From the NCBI GenBank assembly GCA_027306915.1, contig DAHUYW010000079.1, positions 1 through 5,231 on the forward strand: DNA of 5,231 bases, in the 5' to 3' direction. The position numbers were made by a program, and so were the translations under genes. The stretch comes from Spirochaetales bacterium (lineage in GTDB: Bacteria > Spirochaetota > Spirochaetia > DAHUYW01). The notes beneath the pieces are model-generated. The model was not told where the DNA came from. It searched no databases and saw only the letters and a program-made list of their open reading frames with translations. Shown here in pieces: positions 1 through 5,041 of this stretch. Positions within the stretch are counted from its first letter, which is position 1. Each line of letters starts with the position of its first letter.

Positions 1-1234
1 GAACTACCTGCGCGAAAGCGGTACCCTGGTGCTGCAGCCGAATGCGCGTCCCTACGCTTCGGTCGAACCTCTACCCTATGGCAAGCAGATGCAGATGGAC
101 TTCGGAACCTACAAACTTGCCGGCGGTGAAACTGCCTACATCTACGCGGCGCTGCTTTCGGCGAGCCGCGCCCGCTATGTAGCGGTCCAGGATCATCCGT
201 TCTGCAGCCGTGACGCCATCCGGCATACCCTGGATGCGTTTAGCTACTTCGGAGGGCGGCCAGAGCAGCTGGTGTTCGATCAAGACCGCGTGTTGATGGT
301 CGCCGAGAATGCCGGCGACATCCTGTTCACCGTGGAGTTCCGTGCGCTGCTCGAAGAGCAGGAGCTGTCCACGTGGGTCTGCAGGAAAGCGGACCCCGAG
401 TCGAAGGGCAAGATCGAAAACACGGTGAAGTTCGTCAAGACGAGCTTCTTCTCAGCCCGGAGCTTCGCGACGGTGGCCGAGATTCACGAGCCGCTGCGCC
501 AGTGGCTGCGCCGACGTGCCAACGGCAAGATCTGCCAGGCGACGATGCGCATCCCGTCGGCGGACCTTGAAGTGGAACGCCTGAGCCTACGACCGCTGCG
601 GGCGAGTATCTTTCAGGCCGAATCAGCCGAGGTGCGCGACACCCGTCTGGTCGACTCCAAAGGACTCATCTCGGTGCGGGGCAATCGGTACTCGGTACCG
701 ACGGAGTACCGCGGCACCACCGTCGACGTTTTTGTGGGTGTCCGGGAACTGGTGATCTTTGCGCATGGAGCGGCGGAGATCGCCCGTCATCCGCTCTCGA
801 TGCTCTCCGGGCAAGTCGTTACCTCGAAAGGACATGCTGCTCCGGCAAGCAGGGAACCCGCGAAGCTCTACGAGGCGCTGTGCAGCTGGGACGACGATCC
901 GGGATGGGGCACGCTCCTCGCGCGCAACCGTGAGCGCTACCATCGCTACTGGAAGGAGCAGTACGCCGGGTTCAAGCGTCTGATGCCCCTCGTCGAGGAC
1001 CGGCAGCTGCTGCATCAGGCCATCGCCTTCTGCCTGGACTGTAACACGGTGAGCGCGGCAAACCTCTCGGATACCTACCTGCACTTGAGCGCAGCGAGCC
1101 AGGCGGAGGTTCCCGACGCCTTGAGTCGGTTAGCTCCCATCCTCACGCCCTCATCGGTTCATCGTGCCGTCGTCGCCAAGCGGGCCGTAGGGTACTACAG
1201 CTCCCTGGTGAGCATGCTCGGCGCTGCCCTATGA
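1..1234 (+). CDS. istA: IS21-family transposase IstA (DDE integrase), N-terminus missing
   Basis: IstA catalyses cutting and joining of IS21 ends. The frame is open from base 2, so the ATG at 29 is internal and roughly the first 90-100 residues, with the DNA-binding HTH, are outside the window. Numbering from the internal Met at 29, the RNase H-like core shows D24 in QMDFG, D84 in VFDQDR and E130 in KGKIEN, a credible DDE triad. Around residues 205-255 lies the beta-barrel region found after the catalytic core in Mu/IS21 transposases, with the typical NRYSVP motif. The stop codon overlaps the istB start as ATGA, the normal translational coupling of this family. No frameshift is visible in the part present. 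D86 is an alternative second acidic residue. Confidence 0.93.
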   Translation, partial: NYLRESGTLVLQPNARPYASVEPLPYGKQMQMDFGTYKLAGGETAYIYAALLSASRARYVAVQDHPFCSRDAIRHTLDAFSYFGGRPEQLVFDQDRVLMVAENAGDILFTVEFRALLEEQELSTWVCRKADPESKGKIENTVKFVKTSFFSARSFATVAEIHEPLRQWLRRRANGKICQATMRIPSADLEVERLSLRPLRASIFQAESAEVRDTRLVDSKGLISVRGNRYSVPTEYRGTTVDVFVGVRELVIFAHGAAEIARHPLSMLSGQVVTSKGHAAPASREPAKLYEALCSWDDDPGWGTLLARNRERYHRYWKEQYAGFKRLMPLVEDRQLLHQAIAFCLDCNTVSAANLSDTYLHLSAASQAEVPDALSRLAPILTPSSVHRAVVAKRAVGYYSSLVSMLGAAL

Positions 1235-1554
1235 GTACCGCCAACCCGACGATGACGATGCTCTCGACGCTAAAGCTGCGGGGAGTGGTCCGTCACTACG
1301 AGCACCTCTTGGACACGGCAAACGCGGACACTATCTCCTACGCGGACTTCCTGGAGACGGTGCTGCAGGCGGAGCTCACCGATCGCAGCGACCGGCGAGT
1401 GCGGCGCACCCTCGCAGGGGCACACTTTCCAGTTGAGAAAACCCTGGAGGCCTTCGAGCTCGATCGGGTCACGGGCATCAGTGCCGCTCAGCTCGCCAAC
1501 CTCGTTGACTTCCGCTGGATCGACAAACACGAGAATCTCATTTTCCTCGGTCCA

Positions 1555-1558
1555 CCCG
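1555..1558. other. Left attachment junction, core CCCG
   Basis: This is the left copy of the four-base identity flanking the element. To its left is istB (codons for Gly-Pro-Pro); to its right is the element end. The other copy is at 4124-4127. A large serine recombinase exchanges strands at a two-base overlap, which must lie within or next to these shared bases. The reconstructed empty site reads ccacCCGgaatcggg, encoding the start of the Walker A loop. Confidence 0.8.
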
Positions 1559-1586
1559 ATCCAGCGACATACTACACCACCTCCCT
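1559..1586 (-). other. Start region of a split gene: Shine-Dalgarno, ATG and four codons
   Basis: Read on the minus strand, this stretch contains AGGGAGGTGG (1586-1577), an exact match to the anti-Shine-Dalgarno, then 8 nt, then ATG (1570-1568) and codons for Met-Ser-Leu-Asp up to the element boundary at 1559. It begins 10 nt after the recombinase stop codon. In the integrated state the ATG opens only a 10-codon reading frame (MSLDRVDRGK) that runs into antisense istB and stops at TGA 1540-1538. If the element ends are joined in a circle, the same ATG continues in frame into the DUF5372-like frame that begins at 4127. The sequence is direct; the function of the join is inferred. Confidence 0.8.
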
Positions 1587-1596
1587 ATGTCTTTAC

Positions 1597-3645
1597 TCAT
1601 CCAGGAAATAGCTCCTGCTGGTCCGCGGTACACGGCCCGATACGTCGGTGTTTTTCAAGCTCTTCACGGCGAAAAACCCATGGTGCCCCCTTGCAGACTT
1701 GGTCGGCCGCAACGGCCTTGTTGCGGACGAGTTTGTACAGGGTCAATCTCGACACGCCCAGAAACTCGGCGGCCTCATTGATCAGCATTTCCCCGCGTGT
1801 GCGAAGCTCGTCGGGATGAAAGCAGTCGATTGCGTGATCGTTACGATAGGAAGCAACCCGCATCGCCGTCCAGCCGTGGCCTCTACCAGTCTTGTGACCC
1901 AAGCGATTCAAGATGATCGCGGTCTCCTGGTCGTTCGCGATCCGAGCGAGCTTTCCGAGGAGTGCACGGGTCTGTTCATCAGAGGCCCAGCGATGACCGC
2001 CGGTGCGATTCTTCGCAAACCGTCGGCAGCTGTGCTCGCCTCCGGCCCAATGGATCACAAGACGTACGGTTGTTTGCTCTTCGATGGAAATGATGATCTC
2101 CTCGATGATCGTCCGCAGAATGCGTTTCTTCAGTTGTGGGTCGGCTTGCGGGTGCCACCAGACATCATGAAGATTTCGGCCGTCGTCACGCAGTCGGCGG
2201 CGTTCTTCGTCGTTTAGCGGAATCTCATCGGTCCCCGCCTTTGCAAGTTCCTCCTCGACAAGCCGTACCGCATGCAGCCGCTCGTTCCATCGACGTTCAA
2301 GCTCGGCGGTCACAAGTCGGTTCTCCGGCTCCGCAAGGTCATATTGTCTGTGGGCGCGCTCCGCCTCATAGCGAGCTTCTTCGAGTTCGAGTTCCTTCTG
2401 TCGGTGTCGCTCAGTGCGGCTCCGGTTCCGCTCACGAAGCGCTTGCTCGGCCGCATCGATTCCAAACGAAGAAAGAACCTCCAGGGCGGCTTCGCTGACG
2501 ACTCGTTCCAGCCGAATCGCTCCGATACTGATGCACGCCCCGGTTCCATGATTGATCATGGCTCCCCGACATCCGTAGCGTACGACTGTTCCCTTTGTGC
2601 CGGAATAGGTCACGTGGAGCTTGCGCCCGCAATGCCCACACCGCAACAGCCCCGCCAGTAATGCGGGCCCCTTCCGCGCCGATCCCCTCACCATCATGCC
2701 CTTCATGTTCGCATTCTGCCGAATCAGCTCTTGATTGCGCTCGTACTCCTGCCAGCCAATATAGGCTTCGTGATGATCGATGATCAAGATCGGCCATTCC
2801 TCGCGCTGACGTCTGTTGCCTCGCACGATCCGCTTCTGTCCCTTTTCCACCCGGACGCGCGAGTAGGTCCGCCCGAACACGTAAGCTCCTGCGTAAATCG
2901 GGTTCTGGAGGAACTTCAGGACGGTATTGTAGACCGGAAGCTTCCAGACCACGGTCCGTTTTCCATCGTGATATTCAACTGCTGGCAGCGTGAGCTGCTC
3001 ACCTCGATACCACATCAGTACCTGCCTCACACTGCCTCGTTCGCGGAACGCTCTAAAGACCGAGGAAATTGCCCCACACATTCGCCGGTCGGGATCCTTC
3101 TCGATCCGATCGTCGACTGTTCTCAGGAACCCGACCGCGACCGTCGTGAGTAGCTCACCGCGGCGTGCCTTCTGCCGCAGCGCTTCTTCCGAGCGCTGGC
3201 GTAGAATCGAGAGCTCCATCTCGCTGATCGTGCCCTTCATCCCCAAAAGCAGCCGGTCGTTGGGCTGACGCGGGTCGTAGACTCCGTCGTGGTCGATGAT
3301 GAGGGTCTCGAGCAATCCGCACATCTCAAGGAGCGTATGCCATTCACGGCCGTTGCGGGCAAACCGAGACGCCTCTATCGCGAACACGGCCCCAGCCTTT
3401 CCCTGGCAGACCTCCGACAAGAGCCGCTCGAAGCCTTTTCGCTCGGCGCTTCCGGAACCGCTCTTACCAAGGTCCTCGTCGATGACGTGCACCTCCCTCC
3501 AGCCGAGCGCCTGCGCTTTGTCTCTCAGATTGTACTGTCGTCGGCGACTCTCGAGGTTGTGGTTGACCTGATCCTGCGTGGACTGACGGACATACACGTA
3601 TGCCGCCCTGCGGAGGTGACTCTCAGTTATCTTGTCCACTGTCAT
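1597..3645 (-). CDS. Large serine recombinase (site-specific integrase), 682 aa, with C-terminal HTH
   Basis: It should catalyse integration and excision of this element through a covalent serine-DNA intermediate. Residues 13-150 form the resolvase-type catalytic domain, with R20 and nucleophile S22 in YVRQST, R94 and R97 in SRFAR, and the long E helix after GMKGTISEMELS. About 170-310 matches the Recombinase domain. A zinc ribbon follows with C336, C339, C359 and C371. A charged coiled coil covers about 400-470. About 565-605 resembles the ILNRLG...GRG...W segment common in this group, and 619-663 is an excisionase/MerR-like HTH (LINEAAEFLGVSRLTLYKLV). The ATG at 3645 is chosen over the upstream 3714 because AAGGGGAGGAGG precedes it, it overlaps the preceding stop as ATGA, and homology begins soon after. 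The gene looks intact. Confidence 0.95.
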   Translation of the reverse strand: MTVDKITESHLRRAAYVYVRQSTQDQVNHNLESRRRQYNLRDKAQALGWREVHVIDEDLGKSGSGSAERKGFERLLSEVCQGKAGAVFAIEASRFARNGREWHTLLEMCGLLETLIIDHDGVYDPRQPNDRLLLGMKGTISEMELSILRQRSEEALRQKARRGELLTTVAVGFLRTVDDRIEKDPDRRMCGAISSVFRAFRERGSVRQVLMWYRGEQLTLPAVEYHDGKRTVVWKLPVYNTVLKFLQNPIYAGAYVFGRTYSRVRVEKGQKRIVRGNRRQREEWPILIIDHHEAYIGWQEYERNQELIRQNANMKGMMVRGSARKGPALLAGLLRCGHCGRKLHVTYSGTKGTVVRYGCRGAMINHGTGACISIGAIRLERVVSEAALEVLSSFGIDAAEQALRERNRSRTERHRQKELELEEARYEAERAHRQYDLAEPENRLVTAELERRWNERLHAVRLVEEELAKAGTDEIPLNDEERRRLRDDGRNLHDVWWHPQADPQLKKRILRTIIEEIIISIEEQTTVRLVIHWAGGEHSCRRFAKNRTGGHRWASDEQTRALLGKLARIANDQETAIILNRLGHKTGRGHGWTAMRVASYRNDHAIDCFHPDELRTRGEMLINEAAEFLGVSRLTLYKLVRNKAVAADQVCKGAPWVFRREELEKHRRIGPCTADQQELFPG

Positions 3646-3814
3646 CGCCTCCTCCCCTTGGTACCTCTCGTAGATGGCGGAAGTGCTGGAGAAGCAGCTC
3701 GCCCAGAAGCACAACGGTCTTCTGAATCGTCTCTGCAGGCAGTTTCCTGGCGACCTGAATCCCGACCTCTTCCCTCCTGAACAGATCGACTTGGTGCTCG
3801 GTTCGTTTTGTCAT
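3623..3814 (-). CDS. Small protein (63 aa) encoded just upstream of the serine recombinase
   Basis: The 63-residue product begins MTKRTEHQVDLFRREE, continues with a helical stretch (LPAETIQKTVVLLGELLLQHF) and ends in an acidic Gly-rich tail. From memory, small proteins with a QLDLF-like start and an LPxE...LLxELLL helix often precede serine recombinases of this type; their function is unknown to me. The ATG at 3814 has GAGGGA about 7 nt upstream. Its end overlaps the recombinase start by 23 nt, which suggests translational coupling. The whole ORF also overlaps the tail of the DUF5372-like frame in another phase, so the two compete as explanations of 3642-3814. I favour this one because its composition is more protein-like. 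Confidence 0.6.
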   Translation of the reverse strand: MTKRTEHQVDLFRREEVGIQVARKLPAETIQKTVVLLGELLLQHFRHLREVPRGGGDDSGQDN

Positions 3815-4127
3815 CGTTTGTTCCCTCGCGCATAGTGTCTAACTCACCATGGCTGAATCCAAACATGACGTCCAGTAAACCGAGTACCTCTCTCAAAGAT
3901 CGAATCGAGATCGACGGCTTGTCCGTGCATTCGATCGGTTCGGCCGCCGGTTCGGTCATCCACTCCGGAATGAGGGTCTTCGTCCCGTCATCCAGCACGA
4001 TGACCAGCTCAATCCCGCCAGCAAAGCGCTTCGTCGCCTCGCAGCGCACCTCCATTCCAAAGAGGGGATGATACCGATAGTAAACGTGAACAGTTGGTAC
4101 ATGAGCATTATGTTGTGTGTTCGCCCG
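3642..4127 (-). CDS. DUF5372-like protein, start codon separated by integration (main part of a split gene)
   Basis: The frame is open from the element boundary to a TGA at 3644-3642 that overlaps the recombinase ATG. Its first half resembles DUF5372, a small family of unknown function found next to serine recombinases: YYRYHPLFGMEV near the start, a strand-rich middle with DDGTKTLIPEWM, and a final helix SLREVLGLLDVMFG. No ATG, GTG or TTG precedes the conserved HPLFG motif within the element in the integrated state; the first ATG in frame (4055) lies after it. Joining 4127 to 1559 supplies a strong ribosome binding site, ATG and MSLD, giving a 165-residue protein. The last 64 or so residues, after GELDT, are Arg/Ser/Asp-rich, overlap the small ORF in another phase and may be run-on sequence after a lost stop. 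The family call is by motif resemblance only. Confidence 0.65.
   Translation of the reverse strand, partial: RANTQHNAHVPTVHVYYRYHPLFGMEVRCEATKRFAGGIELVIVLDDGTKTLIPEWMTEPAAEPIECTDKPSISIRSLREVLGLLDVMFGFSHGELDTMREGTNDDKTNRAPSRSVQEGRGRDSGRQETACRDDSEDRCASGRAASPALPPSTRGTKGRRR
3648..3659 (-). promoter_or_regulatory. Ribosome binding site of the recombinase
   Basis: On the minus strand AAGGGGAGGAGG lies directly upstream of the ATG at 3645, with GGGGAGG five nt from the start. It decides the start at 3645 rather than the longer in-frame ATG at 3714. It also lies inside the coding sequence of the preceding frame, so the recombinase can be translated even when the DUF5372-like gene lacks its own start. 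Confidence 0.75.
4124..4127. other. Right attachment junction, core CCCG
   Basis: This is the second copy of the shared four bases. To its left is the element end (gtgtgttcg); to its right istB resumes with the codons for Gly-Ile-Gly-Lys-Thr. In the circular form this core would lie inside the DUF5372-like coding sequence, at the codon for Arg5. Confidence 0.8.
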
Positions 4128-4543
4128 GAATCGGGAAAACCCATCTATCCATCGCGCTCGGACTGCGGGCGATCCAGTCAGGCTACAGCGTGTGCTTCGA
4201 GCGGATGAGCACCCTGGTGCGACTGCTCTCCACGGCGCCCGTGCAACGCTCAAGCACGTTTCGGGTGGCGCGCGTTCTCAAGGCCGACCTCCTCGTCATC
4301 GACGAGATCGGCTATACCCCTATTGACCGAAAGGAGGCAAATCTCTTTTTCAATCTGGTGAGCGAGGTCTACGAGCGATCGTCGATCATCGTGACTTCCA
4401 ACAAAGGCTTTGAGGAGTGGGCGGAGATGCTCGGCGATCCGGTCATGACCACGGCACTGCTCGACCGGCTCCTGCACCACGCCCAGCTATTCAGCCTCAG
4501 CGGTGACTCGTACCGCATGCAAAATCGAAATAAGGAGGAGTGA
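4128..4543 (+). pseudogene. istB: 3' half of istB, without its own start
   Basis: This piece continues IstB exactly where the 5' half stops: GIGKTHLSIALG completes Walker A (K113 and T114 in the restored numbering). Walker B follows as LLVIDEIGY (D168, E169), then the sensor strand SSIIVTSN (194-201) and the DRLLHHAQ segment near R223. It ends at 247 with a TGA at 4541. No frameshift or stop is present, so precise excision should restore function. In the integrated state only a TTG at 4094, inside the element and without a ribosome binding site, could open this frame, so it is treated as silent. Confidence 0.9.
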
Positions 4544-4557
4544 CCTCTTTCGCCTGG

Positions 4558-4607
4558 GTGGTCAAAACTATTTTCCACAAAGTGATCAAAACTACTTGCT
4601 ATTTCCA
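4558..4607 (+). repeat. IS21 right-end terminal repeats
   Basis: Two related copies, gtggtcaaaacta at 4558 and gtgatcaaaacta at 4582, are spaced 24 bp apart, and each is followed by a TTTCCA block (ending at 4577 and 4607). IS21-family ends carry such repeated sites, which IstA binds. The outer one ends in CA, as expected at an IS21 tip. The matching left end is outside the window, so the boundary is inferred. Confidence 0.7.
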
Positions 4608-4822
4608 CGCTCTTTCTCCTTGAGCTTCTTCTTCGTCTCGGCCAGCTCCTGGCGCAGCTCCCCTCCTGTGTCGGTGAGTCTGCCGTCTCGAGCCGCTCGT
4701 TTCCACTGGTAGATCATACATGCCGCGATCCCGGTTTCTCGGCTCACCTCCGCACCCGCCTCGTTCTCAGGCGGCAGCACCTTCTTCACGATGGATTCCT
4801 TGAATCCCTGGCTGTATCGCAT
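4592..4822 (-). pseudogene. IS3-family OrfA transposase, truncated by the IS21 insertion
   Basis: The start MRYSQGFKESIVKKVLPPE and the HTH AEVSRETGIAACMIYQW (residues 24-40) are typical of IS3-family OrfA proteins, which bind the IS ends and are joined to OrfB by programmed frameshifting. A coiled-coil-like stretch (ELRQELAETKKKLKEKE) follows. After about residue 72 the frame enters the IS21 end, adds GNSK and stops at 4592, so the rest of OrfA and all of OrfB are missing here; they may lie left of the IS21 element. The ATG at 4822 is preferred over an upstream ATG at 4864 because GGGAGG lies 7 nt before it and the family begins there. Confidence 0.85.
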
Positions 4823-4864
4823 AGATGCCTCCCAGTAAAACTTACGACATCTACGTTGACACAC
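4608..4864 (-). mobile_element. Left-end fragment of an IS3-family element
   Basis: This fragment comprises the 5' end of orfA, its ribosome binding site and an upstream leader. On the minus strand the leader begins near TGTGTCAACGTAGATG (about 4865-4850), a plausible IS tip starting with TG, but the partner inverted repeat is not in the window, so the outer end is approximate. The fragment is cut at about 4608 by the right end of the IS21 element, which shows that IS21 landed in a resident IS3 copy. Confidence 0.6.
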
Positions 4865-4865
4865 A

Positions 4866-4929
4866 GGGGCGCCCCACCCATCCTACCCTGCTCGCGGACC
4901 TCGAGAAGGGAAGCTGCTTCACGGCGTAG
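4866..4929 (+). pseudogene. Possible 3' remnant of a host gene interrupted by the IS3 element
   Basis: A plus-strand frame reads GRPTHPTLLADLEKGSCFTA and stops with TAG at 4927, just 16 nt before a strong hairpin. The frame is open leftward across the presumed IS3 tip to an ATG at 4825, giving a 34-codon ORF, but that part overlaps the IS3 leader. The simplest reading is the tail of a gene whose remainder lies beyond the left end of the IS stack. I do not recognise the protein, and a chance ORF of this length cannot be excluded. Confidence 0.3.
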
Positions 4930-4945
4930 GTCGCTTTCGGAGGAG

Positions 4946-4991
4946 CCCGGCTGCGCTCGGCGGGGTCGCTTGGCACGACCGAGCAGCCGGG
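4946..4991 (+). terminator. Strong GC-rich hairpin, probable terminator without a T-tract
   Basis: CCCGGCTG (4946-4953) pairs with CAGCCGGG (4984-4991), CTC (4956-4958) with GAG (4981-4983), and GGTCG (4964-4968) with CGACC (4976-4980), leaving a 7-nt loop and small bulges. It sits 16 nt after the TAG of the possible gene remnant and before the CPBP-like gene. No run of T follows, which is common for actinobacterial terminators. It could equally be another structured intergenic repeat. Confidence 0.5.
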
Positions 4992-5013
4992 GGCGCCCGC
5001 GCCTTGCCACGAA

Positions 5014-5036
5014 GAGCATCGTGGGACAAGATGCTC
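5014..5036. promoter_or_regulatory. Perfect 7-bp inverted repeat just upstream of the CPBP-like gene
   Basis: GAGCATC (5014-5020) and GATGCTC (5030-5036) are exact inverse complements separated by 9 nt and end 5 nt before the ATG at 5042. The spacing suits an operator half-site pair or an RNA hairpin that could block the translation start. No -10/-35 pair was clear enough to call. Confidence 0.3.
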
Positions 5037-5041
5037 CTCAT

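Larger units (their letters stand above)
1231..1611 (+). pseudogene. istB: 5' half of istB, cut inside the Walker A motif
   Basis: IstB is the AAA+ ATPase that assembles with IstA in IS21 transposition. This piece encodes residues 1-109 of the normal protein, including the N-terminal helical region and the strand before the P-loop (NLIFLGPP). After 1558 the frame enters the inserted element, adds 17 foreign residues and stops at 1611. The catalytic lysine, Walker B and sensor motifs are lost, so the product cannot be an active ATPase. The ATG at 1231 is set by the ATGA overlap with istA. No strong ribosome binding site is visible and translation probably depends on istA. Joining 1558 to 4128 restores a continuous 247-residue IstB, close to the usual length of about 250. 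Confidence 0.9.
1559..4127 (-). mobile_element. 2,569-bp serine-recombinase element inserted in istB
   Basis: Boundaries follow from the interrupted host gene: istB is continuous if 1558 is joined to 4128, and both junctions contain CCCG. The element carries a large serine recombinase, a small ORF and a DUF5372-like gene, all on the minus strand, and no visible cargo beyond these. No terminal inverted repeats of transposon type and no target duplication beyond the four shared bases are seen. That fits conservative site-specific integration through short crossover identity, as used by large serine recombinases. Because the identity is four bases, the exact crossover could lie anywhere inside CCCG; the element length is the same in each case. 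Confidence 0.88.
1..4607 (+). mobile_element. IS21-family insertion sequence, left part outside the window, interrupted by a serine-recombinase element
   Basis: The element is recognised by the istA-istB pair with an ATGA overlap and by two related repeats just after istB (4558 and 4582), as is usual for the multiple terminal sites of IS21 elements. The right boundary is placed at about 4607 because the second repeat ends in TTTCCA, giving the expected terminal CA, and because IS3-type coding sequence resumes immediately afterwards. The left end and the start of istA lie outside the window. A 2,569-bp insertion at 1559-4127 disrupts istB, so this copy should be unable to transpose by itself unless the insertion excises or another IstB acts in trans. 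The exact right end is inferred. Confidence 0.85.

Noticed and set aside
623..1084. Long minus-strand ORF (153 codons) inside istA
   Set aside because: It lies antisense to a clear transposase, has no recognisable motif and has the composition of a shadow frame in GC-rich DNA.
1648..2217. Plus-strand ORFs of 120-190 codons opposite the recombinase (for example 1648-2217 and 3289-3780)
   Set aside because: They are antisense to an intact, motif-complete recombinase and show no domain features of their own.
3646..3714. Longer recombinase start at ATG 3714
   Set aside because: The extra 23 residues do not look like part of the family and overlap the upstream small ORF. The ATG at 3645 has the strong Shine-Dalgarno sequence and the ATGA overlap.
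1559..4127. Terminal inverted repeats or a longer target duplication for the inserted element
   Set aside because: Comparing the two ends gave only short matches such as TCGC/GCGA near the core. Nothing supports a DDE-type transposon.
4094..4543. An independent ATPase gene starting at TTG 4094
   Set aside because: The first 11 codons come from the end of the inserted element and there is no ribosome binding site. The rest is the exact continuation of istB, so it is a gene half, not a separate gene.
4823..4864. Upstream in-frame ATG at 4864 for the IS3 OrfA
   Set aside because: The added 14 residues would run through the presumed IS tip, and the family start MRYSQGF at 4822 has a good ribosome binding site.
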